Part shown: positions 1-8,346 of the stretch, piece by piece
Position numbering within the stretch: position 1 is the stretch's first letter
Layout of the letters: every line of letters begins with the position of its first letter
Source: Escherichia coli DSM 30083 = JCM 1649 = ATCC 11775
Lineage (GTDB): Bacteria; Pseudomonadota; Gammaproteobacteria; Enterobacterales; Enterobacteriaceae
Direction: 5' to 3'
Assembly: GCF_003697165.2 (NCBI RefSeq)
Contig: NZ_CP033092.2
Coordinates: forward strand, 4,340,001-4,404,000
Length of the DNA: 64,000 nucleotides
Translations under genes and position numbers: made by a program
Notes under the pieces: generated by a model
Told to the model about the DNA's origin: nothing
Database searches by the model: none
What the model saw: the letters and a program-made list of their open reading frames with translations, nothing else

Positions 1-59
1 ACCCGCGGCAGGTGACGACGCATGATGTCGAAGGGTTGATCGACCTGATTACCGGCTAG
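1..59 (+). CDS. C-terminal end of upstream gene, possibly iron-type alcohol dehydrogenase
   Basis: An open frame enters from outside the window and ends with TAG at 57-59, giving a tail that reads PRQVTTHDVEGLIDLITG. A Pro-Arg followed by T..D...L near the C-terminus resembles the end of iron-containing alcohol dehydrogenases such as EutG. Such an enzyme (often called CutO) is expected in a choline microcompartment locus, where it reduces acetaldehyde to ethanol and regenerates NAD+. Only 18 residues are visible, so the assignment rests mainly on context. Confidence 0.4.
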   Translation, partial: PRQVTTHDVEGLIDLITG

Positions 60-121
60 CTGGATAACTTTGTTCAGCCTCCGTGAAGCAGTCAAAAAAG
101 TCCTGCTGATAAACAAAAACC

Positions 122-158
122 GGGCGTCGTTACTCCCTATCCTGATCGTTAGACGCCC
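122..158. promoter_or_regulatory. Inverted repeat in the gap before the PduL gene
   Basis: GGGCGTC (122-128) and GACGCCC (152-158) can form a 7-bp stem with a 23-nt loop. There is no following T run, so it is not a standard terminator. It may be a processing or attenuation element in the 139-bp gap between two genes of the cluster. Confidence 0.3.
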
Positions 159-198
159 ATTACCCATAAGATAACCCAATAATCAGGTCGTACCCATT

Positions 199-885
199 AT
201 GAATTACACCGAACAACAAGCCGAGTGGATTACCCAACAAATTTTGCAGGAACTTGCCACCAGTAAAAAAACGGCAGCGCCTGCTGCCGCGCCTGTCGCG
301 CTGAATATTCCGGTGGGCGTGTCCAACCGCCATGTTCATCTGTGCCGTGAAGATATGGACATTCTGTTTGGCTACGGCTCTACGCTAACCCGTTCTAAAG
401 CGTTGAAACAGCCCGGTCAGTATGCCGCCGAAGAGATGGTGACGCTGCGCGGGCCAAAAGGCGAGCTCAACAAAGTGCGCGTGTTAGGGCCACTGCGTAA
501 TGCCACGCAGGTGGAAATCTCTGTGGCCGACGGCTTTGCGCTGGGCACTAAAGCTCCGGTGCGCATGTCGGGGGATCTGCTGGATTCGCCGGGCATTGAA
601 ATCATCGGTCCGAAAGGGCGGGTGGTGAAACACAACGGCATGATTGTCGCCTGGCGCCATATCCATATCTCGCCCGAAGAAGCCGAACTGCACGGCCTGC
701 ATGACGGAATGGAAATCGATGTGCAAACAAACGGTCCGCGCGGTGGTGTGCTCAGCCATGTAGTGGTACGCGTCACGGCGGATGCAGTGCTGGAACTGCA
801 TATTGATATGGAAGAAGCTAACGGCGTCGGTCTGCGTAATGGCGATACCGTTCGCGGCATAAAACAGGCTGCGCGCCATGGCTAA
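199..885 (+). CDS. PduL-type phosphate acyltransferase (phosphotransacylase)
   Basis: A 228-residue protein of the PduL family, which converts acyl-CoA plus phosphate to acyl phosphate inside microcompartments. Family features are visible: the SNRHVHL zinc-ligand segment near residue 43 and a second His-rich segment, WRHIHIS, near residue 152. The first 30 residues form a predicted amphipathic helix followed by an Ala/Pro linker, the usual form of an encapsulation peptide. In this locus it would convert acetyl-CoA to acetyl phosphate for the acetate kinase at 3242. It overlaps the downstream EutJ-like start at 878 by 8 bases, which indicates co-translation. The family call is very secure; acetyl as substrate is inferred from the neighbours. 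Confidence 0.93.
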   Translation: MNYTEQQAEWITQQILQELATSKKTAAPAAAPVALNIPVGVSNRHVHLCREDMDILFGYGSTLTRSKALKQPGQYAAEEMVTLRGPKGELNKVRVLGPLRNATQVEISVADGFALGTKAPVRMSGDLLDSPGIEIIGPKGRVVKHNGMIVAWRHIHISPEEAELHGLHDGMEIDVQTNGPRGGVLSHVVVRVTADAVLELHIDMEEANGVGLRNGDTVRGIKQAARHG

Positions 886-1698
886 CAGCCCCGAAAACTG
901 CCGATTTCACGAATTGGCCGCGCTGATTGACAGCGGCGAATGTCGGCCCTACTCCGGCGCGTTGAAGGTGGGGGGGATCTCGGTACCGCCAATATCGCAA
1001 TCGTGGTGCTGGATGAAGATAACCAGCCGGTGGCAGGGGTAATGTATCCCTCCAATGTGGTGAAAGACGGCGTGGTGGTGGATTACCTGACCGCCAGCCG
1101 GGTAGTAGCACGTCTCAAACAAATTCTTGAACAGAAACAGGGCTGCACGCTGGAGCGCGCGGCGATCGCAGTCCCACCGGGGATCTCTGAAGGCAACACA
1201 AAAGTGATCGTCAACGTAGTGGAGTTGGCGGGTTTTATCGTGACCCAAGTACTAGATGAACCGGTAGCCGCTGCCAGCGCGCTGAATATTAAAAACGGGG
1301 CGGTGGTGGATGTCGGAGGAGGCACCACCGGCATGAGCATTTTGAAAAGCGGTAAAGTGACGTTCAGTGCCGATGAGCCCACCGGTGGAAGCCATATGAA
1401 GTTGGTGATCGCTGGCGCGCTGGGCTTGCCTTATGCCGAGGCGGAAGAAATGAAAAAAAACGGGCAGGAAGCGCAGGTCTTTACCCTGGTGCTACCGGTG
1501 GCCCAGAAAATGGCCAGCTTGGTGTCGGGATGGTTCGCTACCCAGCAGGTAAAAAATATTTATTTGGTAGGTGGCGCGAGCAGCTTCAGCCAGTTTGCCA
1601 ACGTGTTCAGTAAACAAACCGGTAAAAATGTGATTCCTTCGGCAGAGCCACTATTGGTCACACCATTAGGCATCGCCATGAATGCGGACCAGGGGTAA
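878..1698 (+). pseudogene. EutJ-like chaperone (actin/Hsp70 fold), frameshifted
   Basis: EutJ-family proteins have an actin/Hsp70-type ATPase fold and occur in microcompartment operons, where a chaperone or reactivase role is assumed. The expected start is ATG 878, overlapping the end of the PduL gene. This frame gives the N-terminal segment through YSGALKVGG and then runs out of frame at a 7-G tract (970-976). The rest of the protein, DLGTANIAIVVLDEDNQPVAG onward, with the phosphate-binding VDVGGGTTG and the C-terminal LVGGASSF motif, is in the -1 frame and open to 1698. Joining both frames gives about 273 residues, close to the usual EutJ length. One extra G would restore the frame. It could be a real mutation, a phase-variable or slippage site, or a homopolymer sequencing error. 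Confidence 0.8.
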
Positions 1699-1702
1699 AT
1701 CA

Positions 1703-2407
1703 ATGGACAATCAAACCTTATCGCAACTGCTGGACCGGGTCATCGCTGAAGTGTTGGCACAATCCGTCGCGCAGAAAAATGTCTGCGTAGTGGTGACTGG
1801 TGAGGATATCTCCTCGCTGCCGGAAACGCTGAACTGCCTTGAGGCGCTTGAGCTGGCGGGTTATCAGTTGTGGGTAAATTTTTCTCACAGCGCCAGCCAG
1901 TCGGCGCTGAAATCTGTCTGCATGGATGCGCTAATTCAGCGTGGTTCTCGTGCTGGATTTGACAGATCGCCGCCTCACTATGAGGTGCTCTATCTGCCTG
2001 CGCTCTCTGTCAACAGCATGAGCAAAATTGCGCTGGGCATTCGCGATAATCTGGCCTGTGAAACTGTATTTCAGACGTTACAGCACCGTAAACAGATTAT
2101 CGCCACGCTGCATCAACAATGCGTCGATAGCGAATTACCGATGCCACTGCTGTCTTGTCTGGAAGGTTACGCTCAGGTCCTAGAGAGCTATGGCATTACG
2201 CTTTTCGGTAAACGTGCAGCCCATGTCAAGTCGGTGCAAGGAAGCCAATCCACCCTGACAGTAGCCGGTAAAAAACGTTTAATCACCCAGAGCGATATCC
2301 GCCTACTGACCATTGGCACAGTGCTGCGCATTGAGAGCGACACGCTGATTACCCCTGCTGCCAGAGATGAAATCCAGCGGCGTAATCTCACTGTTATCCA
2401 TGGTTAA
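1703..2407 (+). CDS. Flavoprotein-like protein of glycyl-radical microcompartment loci
   Basis: A 234-residue protein starting at ATG 1703 after an AGGGG ribosome-binding site inside the end of the EutJ-like gene. The segment around residues 100-140 (YLPALSVNSMSKIALGIRDN) resembles the substrate/flavin-binding part of the flavoprotein (PF02441) family proteins found in many glycyl-radical microcompartment operons. It has no signal peptide or membrane segment. Its reaction is not established; a role in cofactor handling inside the compartment is only a guess. It sits 11 bp before the EutN-type gene. Confidence 0.6.
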   Translation: MDNQTLSQLLDRVIAEVLAQSVAQKNVCVVVTGEDISSLPETLNCLEALELAGYQLWVNFSHSASQSALKSVCMDALIQRGSRAGFDRSPPHYEVLYLPALSVNSMSKIALGIRDNLACETVFQTLQHRKQIIATLHQQCVDSELPMPLLSCLEGYAQVLESYGITLFGKRAAHVKSVQGSQSTLTVAGKKRLITQSDIRLLTIGTVLRIESDTLITPAARDEIQRRNLTVIHG

Positions 2408-2418
2408 CCGGAGGAAAT

Positions 2419-2688
2419 ATGTACCTCGCTAAAGTTACTGGCGCATTGGTTTCCACCACCAAACACGCCTCGCTGAATGGCTCAAAACTGCTGATAGTGG
2501 CGCGGCTCGATGAAAACTATCAGCCGACTGTTCATGCCCAGGTGGCAGTTGATACTGTCGGCGCGGGCAATGGAGAGATTGTGATCATCACCACCGGCAG
2601 TTCGGCGCGTATGAGCAACAACAAAGATCACTCGGTGATTGACGCTGCCGTGGTGGGTATCGTCGACTCGCTCGAACTTAACGGTTAA
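2419..2688 (+). CDS. BMC vertex protein, EutN/CcmL/PduN family pentamer
   Basis: An 89-residue protein of the EutN/CcmL family. These pentamers close the twelve vertices of the polyhedral shell. The typical start MYLAKVTGALVSTTKH, the central VAVDTVGAGNGEIVIITTGSSAR motif and the end DAAVVGIVD are all present, and the length is normal. GGAGG lies 6-10 bases before the ATG. It lies in the same tight operon as the other cut genes. Confidence 0.95.
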   Translation: MYLAKVTGALVSTTKHASLNGSKLLIVARLDENYQPTVHAQVAVDTVGAGNGEIVIITTGSSARMSNNKDHSVIDAAVVGIVDSLELNG

Positions 2689-2715
2689 TAGCGGCGCGTA
2701 CGCTGAGGAATACTT

Positions 2716-3213
2716 ATGTCTGCGAATGAGGCTTCACTCGACAACTGGATTAACGAGGCTATTGCCACGCAGTTACCGGAACTCCGGATGTCGCTGAGCC
2801 TGGAGGACAGTGAACTGCTGGCAAAGTTGGTCCGGGAAATAGCACAGTCCAGCAATGTATCGATCGTTTTTAGCCTAGTGGATGCCTGCGGTCAGCAGCG
2901 TTTTTTCTTCAGCATGGATAACGCCCTGCTGGTCAGCCATACCTTGGCACCACAAAAGGCCTGGACCGCGGTAGCTCTCAAAATGCCAACTCACGAACTG
3001 GCAACGCTGGTACAGCCGGGTGGTGATTTGTACGGCCTTGAGAAAGAAAAAGATATCTGCTGCTTCGGCGGTGGTTTTCCCTGCTGGTCGGGCAGGCGCT
3101 TACTAGGCGGCATCGGCATCAGCGGCGGCAGTGTTGAGGAAGATATGCTCATCGCCCGCCAGGCGATGGCGCAGTTTAGCGTTCTGCGTTATCCCCTCAC
3201 AACAACCCGTTAA
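2716..3213 (+). CDS. GlcG/HbpS/PduO C-terminal-like protein (DUF336)
   Basis: A 165-residue protein. The C-terminal two thirds resemble the GlcG/HbpS/PduO-C fold: a central GGDLYGLE... stretch, a Gly-rich FGGGFP, then GGIGISGGSVEEDMLIARQA, which is the family's terminal signature. Relatives bind haem or flavin-like ligands, or act as accessory proteins of dehydratase and glycyl-radical microcompartments. The first 50 residues are helical and not conserved. The role here is not known; protecting or supporting the oxygen-sensitive CutC is one possibility. It sits between shell and acetate kinase genes. Confidence 0.7.
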   Translation: MSANEASLDNWINEAIATQLPELRMSLSLEDSELLAKLVREIAQSSNVSIVFSLVDACGQQRFFFSMDNALLVSHTLAPQKAWTAVALKMPTHELATLVQPGGDLYGLEKEKDICCFGGGFPCWSGRRLLGGIGISGGSVEEDMLIARQAMAQFSVLRYPLTTTR

Positions 3214-3241
3214 TTTTTTGCAGTCCATTTCAGGGGGCATC

Positions 3242-4438
3242 ATGTCTTTAGCTTGTGTATTAGTGATTAATTGTGGTTCCTCATCAATGAAATTCTCCGT
3301 CATTCCTCAGGATGCAGATCAGCCGTTGCTGTCGGGCCTAGCGGAACGACTGGGTATTGATCATGCTGTCATAACGTTTAAAGACCGAGACGGCCATAAA
3401 TCCACTGTCGCGCTGGATGACGCCAGCCATCAGCATGCGCTCAAAGTGCTCTTCGCGAAGCTCGACGAACAGCAACTGTTGGAAGCCATCAACGCCGTTG
3501 GGCACCGCGTGGCTCATGGCGGCAGCGACTTCAAAAGATCAGTACTGGTTACCGATGATGTGATCGAAAAAGTCCGCGCGCTGTCGGTGCTGGCCCCTTT
3601 GCATAACCCTGCCAACCTGATTGGTATTGAAGCGGCTCGGGCTCTGTTGCCCGCGTTGCCGCATATTGCGGTGTTCGATACTGCGTTCCACCAGACCTTG
3701 TCTCCGGCTGCTTACACCTATGCGATCCCGCTGGAGTTCCAGCAAGATTATATGGTGCGACGTTACGGCTTTCACGGAACATCTCACCGCTATATTGCCG
3801 CCGAGGCGCTTGCATCACTAGATCTCGACCCGGCGGATCATGGCATCGTGATTGCCCACTTGGGCAACGGTTCATCGCTATGTGCGGTGCAAAACGGCAC
3901 GAGCATTGACACCTCAATGGGTATGACCCCGCTGGAAGGGCTGGTAATGGGCACGCGCTGCGGGGATCTTGATTTTGGTGTCGTCGCATATCTGGCGAAA
4001 CGCACAGGTCAAACGTTCGACACGCTGTACAAAATGCTCAATAACCAGTCCGGCCTAATGGGGATTTCCGGCTTATCCAGCGATTGCCGCACCCTTCAGC
4101 AGGCGCGTGATGAGGGCCACGAACGGGCAGCGTTAGCCATCGACGTGTTAGTACATCGTCTCGCACGACATATCGGCGGCCACGTGACCTCGCTTAAACG
4201 CTTCGATGCGCTGATTTTCACCGGTGGAATTGGCGAAAACTCGGCGTTAATTCGAGAACTTACCGTGCAACGCCTTCAGGCGCTGGGATTGGAACTGGAT
4301 AAAGAACGTAACCAGCAGCTGTTCGGCGGACGTAGCGGACTGATTTCTAAAACCGACACCACGAAGATTGCGGTCATCCCAACCAATGAAGAAAAAATGA
4401 TTGCTATAGATGCAGCGGAGATTGCCCGCACGGCATAA
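3242..4438 (+). CDS. Acetate/propionate kinase
   Basis: A 398-residue acetokinase-family enzyme that makes ATP and acetate from acetyl phosphate. ATG 3242 was chosen because it follows a strong AGGGGG site and gives the standard N-terminus VLVINCGSSSMKFSV. An in-frame start further upstream lies inside the preceding gene. Visible signatures are GHRVAHGG (near residue 85), HLGNGSSLCAV, the MGMTPLEGLVMGTR substrate loop and FTGGIGENS near the C-terminus. It completes the aldehyde to acyl-CoA to acyl phosphate to acid route with the PduL and aldehyde dehydrogenase encoded nearby. It is a paralogue of the housekeeping ackA, which is elsewhere in the chromosome. Confidence 0.95.
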   Translation: MSLACVLVINCGSSSMKFSVIPQDADQPLLSGLAERLGIDHAVITFKDRDGHKSTVALDDASHQHALKVLFAKLDEQQLLEAINAVGHRVAHGGSDFKRSVLVTDDVIEKVRALSVLAPLHNPANLIGIEAARALLPALPHIAVFDTAFHQTLSPAAYTYAIPLEFQQDYMVRRYGFHGTSHRYIAAEALASLDLDPADHGIVIAHLGNGSSLCAVQNGTSIDTSMGMTPLEGLVMGTRCGDLDFGVVAYLAKRTGQTFDTLYKMLNNQSGLMGISGLSSDCRTLQQARDEGHERAALAIDVLVHRLARHIGGHVTSLKRFDALIFTGGIGENSALIRELTVQRLQALGLELDKERNQQLFGGRSGLISKTDTTKIAVIPTNEEKMIAIDAAEIARTA

Positions 4439-4722
4439 CTAATTGGCAAAAATACGACAGTTTTAACAGTAATTATGATTGCTATTCAGAGCGGGGCTAT
4501 TTTGCAAGGAAATTTAAACGCAGATCTTTTATTACAAACCTCGGGTGGATTTTATTGTCAATTGCGGGAATGCAAAAGCAAGATAGTCCCACTGACGCGC
4601 AAAACATTTTGTCTGAATAACCTTAGCATTATGATAATTAAATAATTAATGCACATGGGTGAATCCGTAGATTGCTATTCCTCTGTGCACGTTTTCTTTC
4701 TATCGGAAATATTGAGGTCGTT

Positions 4723-5004
4723 ATGCAACAAGAAGCATTAGGAATGGTTGAAACGAAAGGTCTGGTTTCTGCAATTGAAGCTGCAGATACCATGGTGAAA
4801 TCTGCCAACGTGACCCTAGTGGGTTATGAAAAAATCGGCTCCGGCTTGGTGACTGTGATGGTTCGCGGCGACGTTGGCGCAGTGAAAGCCGCGACAGATG
4901 CGGGCTCCGCTGCTGCGAGTAAAGTGGGAGAACTGGTCTCCGTACATGTTATTCCACGCCCACACATTGAGGTGGAAAAAATTCTACCGAAGGCTATCGG
5001 TTAA
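4723..5004 (+). CDS. BMC-H hexameric shell protein
   Basis: A 93-residue single BMC-domain protein. It shows the family start EALGMVETKGLVSAIEAADTMVKSANV, the pore loop around YEKIGSGLV, and RGDVGAVKAATDAG. Such hexamers tile the facets of the shell, and the central pore passes substrates. ATG 4723 follows GAGG. The 284-bp gap before it (4439-4722) contains no gene; it is AT-rich and may hold an internal promoter for the abundant shell proteins. Confidence 0.95.
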   Translation: MQQEALGMVETKGLVSAIEAADTMVKSANVTLVGYEKIGSGLVTVMVRGDVGAVKAATDAGSAAASKVGELVSVHVIPRPHIEVEKILPKAIG

Positions 5005-5025
5005 TAACAATAAAGGATACTGATC

Positions 5026-5811
5026 ATGAGAGATAATCTTGTTGAGCAGATTATATCTGACGTAATGAATAAACAAACCGATATCTCACCGGAAGCTAAA
5101 ACAGCAGCAAATTTCGCTGGTTGCGGTATTACGGAATTTGTCGGCACTGCGTTGGGCCACACTATCGGCCTAGTGATTGCCAATGTTGATAATCAATTGC
5201 ATGAAGTCATGAATATCGACAAGAAATATCGCTCTATCGGTATTCTTGGCGCACGTACTGGCGCAGGCCCGCAAATTTTTGCGGCTGACGAAGCGATTAA
5301 AGCAACCAACAGCGAAATTATTTCTATTGAGCTGGCCCGCGATACCGAAGGAGGTGGCGGACACGGTTGCTTAATTATTTTTGGTGCGTCTGATGTTTCC
5401 GACGTCAGGCGTGCGGTTGAAGTGGCGCTGTCTGAAATTGAACGCACCATGGGTGACGTTTATGGCTCGTCAGCCGGACATCTTGAATTCCAGTACACCG
5501 CTCGTGCCAGCTACGCGCTGAATAAAGCGCTGGGTGCGCCGATTGGTAAATCCTTCGGGATGACCTGTGCCTCGCCTGCGGCGATTGGCCTAGTGATTGC
5601 CGACGCTGCGGCGAAATCCGCCGTGATTGACCCGGTGGGTTATGCCAGCCCGTCGCAAGGCACCAGCTTTAGTAACGAAGTGATCTTCACCTTCTCCGGT
5701 GATTCCGGTGCAGTACGTCAGGCGGTGATTGCCGCGCGTGAAGTCGGTCTACAACTGCTCTCCACGTTAGATCCGGTGGAAATTAAATCCACCACGACGC
5801 CATATATCTAA
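5026..5811 (+). CDS. BMC-T trimeric shell protein, PduB-like
   Basis: A 261-residue protein with two tandem BMC domains (about 45-140 and 150-250) after an N-terminal extension (MRDNLVEQIISDVMN...), as in PduB. Characteristic segments are GAGPQIFAADEAIKATN, GGGGHGCLIIFG in the first domain and GKSFGMTCASPAAIGLVIAD in the second. Such pseudohexamers form larger, gated pores for cofactors. It is 21 bp downstream of the BMC-H gene, with AAAGGA as ribosome-binding site. Confidence 0.95.
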   Translation: MRDNLVEQIISDVMNKQTDISPEAKTAANFAGCGITEFVGTALGHTIGLVIANVDNQLHEVMNIDKKYRSIGILGARTGAGPQIFAADEAIKATNSEIISIELARDTEGGGGHGCLIIFGASDVSDVRRAVEVALSEIERTMGDVYGSSAGHLEFQYTARASYALNKALGAPIGKSFGMTCASPAAIGLVIADAAAKSAVIDPVGYASPSQGTSFSNEVIFTFSGDSGAVRQAVIAAREVGLQLLSTLDPVEIKSTTTPYI

Positions 5812-5871
5812 GCATCTGATGACGATGCACGCGGCGCGGTCGGTAGATGAAGAGTAGTAAGGAATTTAAAG

Positions 5872-7389
5872 ATGAATGATATTGAAATCGCTCAGGCTGT
5901 CTCGACCATCCTGAGCAAATTCACCAAAGCAACACCGGATGAAGCTCCCGCCACGTCAGAAGCAGCGCGGGTCGACGGGTTGGATGAAATTGTCGCTAAG
6001 GCGTTGGCGCAGCACTCTTCCGTGCGCGACGCCAGTGCGATCTCTCAGGTAGCGAAGGTAGCGAATGCTAGCACTGGAGCATTCGATACCATGGATGAGG
6101 CGATTTCCGCCGCCGTCTTGGCACAGGTACAGTATCGCCACTGTTCTATGCAAGACCGCGCCTCGTTTATCAATGGCATTCGCGATGTCTTCCTGCAGGA
6201 AGATGTGCTGTGTGCCCTTTCCCGTATGGCGGTGGAAGAGACCGGCATGGGGAATTACGAGGACAAACTGATCAAAAACCGCGTCGCAGCGCTGAAAACG
6301 CCAGGTATCGAAGATCTGACCACCAGCGCGGTTTCCGGAGACGGGGGTTTAACGTTGATCGAATACTCTGCGTTCGGAGTGATTGGTTCGATTACACCAA
6401 CGACTAACCCGACCGAAACCATTATCAACAACAGCATAGGCATGCTGGCGGCAGGCAACACTGTGGTGTTCAGTCCACATCCGCGCTCGCGCAAAGTGTC
6501 GCTGTACGCGGTTGAGCTGATCAACAACAAGCTTGCCCAGTTGGGCGCACCGGCGAACATGGTGGTAACGGTGACCAAACCGTCCATCGACAATACCAAC
6601 GTCCTGATCAACGACCCACGTATCAACATGCTGGTAGCGACTGGCGGTCCAGCCATCGTGAAAACCGTGATGTCATCAGGTAAAAAAGCGATTGGTGCAG
6701 GCGCAGGTAACCCGCCAGCTGTGGTAGATGAAACGGCGGATATCGAAAAAGCAGCCCGCGACATCATTAAGGGCTGTAGCTTCGACAACAACCTGCCGTG
6801 CGTGGCGGAAAAAGAGGTGATTGTTGTGAACCAGGTAGCGGACTATCTGATTCACTGCATGAAGAAAAGCGGTGCCTATCTGTTGTGCGATAAGAAGTTA
6901 AGTCAACAACTGCAATCGTTGGTGCTTAATGAAAAAGGCACTGGGCCGAATACCGCCTTTGTCGGCAAAGATGCGCGCTATATCCTGCAACAACTGGGAA
7001 TCCAGGTTGGCGACGATATCAAAGTCATCTTAATTGAGGCTGAGAAAACACATCCGTTTGTGGTGCATGAGCTGATGATGCCGGTCCTGCCGGTGGTGCG
7101 CGTAGACAATGTTGATGAAGCCATTGAGCTGGCGGTGAAAGTGGAGCACGGCAATCGTCATACCGCGGTTATGCACTCCACCAACGTCGAAAAGCTGACC
7201 AAAATGGCGCGCCTGATCCAGACCACCATCTTTGTTAAAAATGGTCCCTCTTATGCAGGGCTGGGGGTGGGCGGTGAAGGGCATGCCACCTTTACGATTG
7301 CCGGACCGACCGGCGAGGGACTTACGTCAGCGCGTTCGTTTGCACGCCGTCGTCGCTGTGTAATGGTTGAAGCGCTGAATATTCGCTAA
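5872..7389 (+). CDS. CoA-acylating aldehyde dehydrogenase (CutF/EutE/PduP type)
   Basis: A 505-residue aldehyde dehydrogenase that oxidises acetaldehyde with CoA and NAD+ to acetyl-CoA. It has an N-terminal helix (first 20 residues) and a variable linker to about residue 75, as in encapsulated EutE/PduP homologues. The catalytic core contains TPTTNPTETIINN, the GAGNPPAVVDE nucleotide-binding segment and the catalytic Cys310 within NNLPCVAEK. The C-terminus is normal. It follows the BMC-T gene with an AAGGA site. Acetaldehyde as substrate follows from the CutC reaction. Confidence 0.93.
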   Translation: MNDIEIAQAVSTILSKFTKATPDEAPATSEAARVDGLDEIVAKALAQHSSVRDASAISQVAKVANASTGAFDTMDEAISAAVLAQVQYRHCSMQDRASFINGIRDVFLQEDVLCALSRMAVEETGMGNYEDKLIKNRVAALKTPGIEDLTTSAVSGDGGLTLIEYSAFGVIGSITPTTNPTETIINNSIGMLAAGNTVVFSPHPRSRKVSLYAVELINNKLAQLGAPANMVVTVTKPSIDNTNVLINDPRINMLVATGGPAIVKTVMSSGKKAIGAGAGNPPAVVDETADIEKAARDIIKGCSFDNNLPCVAEKEVIVVNQVADYLIHCMKKSGAYLLCDKKLSQQLQSLVLNEKGTGPNTAFVGKDARYILQQLGIQVGDDIKVILIEAEKTHPFVVHELMMPVLPVVRVDNVDEAIELAVKVEHGNRHTAVMHSTNVEKLTKMARLIQTTIFVKNGPSYAGLGVGGEGHATFTIAGPTGEGLTSARSFARRRRCVMVEALNIR

Positions 7390-7412
7390 CTATCGCGAAG
7401 GGTGACTTAAAG

Positions 7413-7712
7413 ATGAAAAAACGAATCATAAACGCACCGACCCCGGATATTTTGGCTATGTTGAAACGGCGTATGCCCGGGGAGTTTCGTTCGCGTTTGG
7501 ATTTGATTCGCATCGACGCCATTGGTTTGTTAATACTGCCGGTTCCGGATCTCTATTTTTATGCCGACGTAGCCAGTAAAAGCGCCAATGTGGTGGTATC
7601 AGAAATCTTTGGCAGTTGCCCTCAGCATATCACCACATTGGCCATTTTTGGCGAAGTCGCGGCGGTGCATGAAGCCATGCGAATCATTGAGGAAGACGAT
7701 AACCAGTTTTGA
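7413..7712 (+). CDS. GrpU-like BMC-domain shell protein
   Basis: A 99-residue protein with a diverged BMC domain (IDAIGLLILPVPDLYFYADVAS... to AVHEAMRIIEED). It contains GSCPQ in the position of the pore loop. A cysteine-containing pore motif of this kind is known from GrpU-type shell proteins of glycyl-radical microcompartments, where it binds an iron-sulfur cluster at the hexamer axis. Whether this protein does so is inferred. It lies between the aldehyde dehydrogenase and the DJ-1-like gene. Confidence 0.75.
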   Translation: MKKRIINAPTPDILAMLKRRMPGEFRSRLDLIRIDAIGLLILPVPDLYFYADVASKSANVVVSEIFGSCPQHITTLAIFGEVAAVHEAMRIIEEDDNQF

Positions 7713-7722
7713 GAGTCCGCTT

Positions 7723-8298
7723 ATGAAGAAGATATTACTTATCACAGGCGATTTCTCTGAAGACTATGAAGTCATGGTGCCATGGCAGGCATTAAACATG
7801 TTAGGTTTCAGAGTGGATGTAGTGTGTCCGGGAAAACGTACCGGCGAGTTTATTAAAACCGCGATTCATGATTTTGAAGGTGATCAGACCTACACCGAAA
7901 AACCCGGACATCTTTTTAGATTAACTGCATCATTTGATGACATAAGGTTACAGGAATATAGTGGTGTTTATATTTCTGGTGGGCGTTCATCGGAATACTT
8001 GCGATTAAATAAGTCAGTATTGGATATCGTGCATTACGCGATGAATTTAACATTACCTGTTGCTGCAATTTGTCATGGCCCACAAATTCTGGCCGCTGCT
8101 GGGGTATTAAAAGGCCGGAAACTGACGGGATATTTTACGGTAAAACCGGAAGTGGAAATGGCGGGTGGCCAGTGGGTCACTGCCGCAGATGATGAAGCCA
8201 TTGTGGATGGTAATTTAATAACCGCGACTACCTGGATGGGGCATCCAGCAATATTACGTCACTTTATTACTCAAATGGGCACTAGCATTATTCATTAA
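7723..8298 (+). CDS. DJ-1/PfpI family protein
   Basis: A 191-residue DJ-1/PfpI (class I glutamine amidotransferase-like) protein. The nucleophile elbow AAICHGPQILAAAG carries the conserved Cys, preceded by the acidic strand segment VYISGGRSSEYLR. ATG 7723 is preferred; longer readings overlap the upstream gene. Relatives act as glyoxalases, deglycases or proteases. In a locus that makes acetaldehyde, a role in aldehyde or carbonyl damage control is plausible but unproven. It is the gene immediately before cutC. Confidence 0.85.
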   Translation: MKKILLITGDFSEDYEVMVPWQALNMLGFRVDVVCPGKRTGEFIKTAIHDFEGDQTYTEKPGHLFRLTASFDDIRLQEYSGVYISGGRSSEYLRLNKSVLDIVHYAMNLTLPVAAICHGPQILAAAGVLKGRKLTGYFTVKPEVEMAGGQWVTAADDEAIVDGNLITATTWMGHPAILRHFITQMGTSIIH

Positions 8299-8346
8299 TA
8301 CCCTGGCATCTCCGCAAGGTTAACAAAATATATTCGGGAGTTTTAT

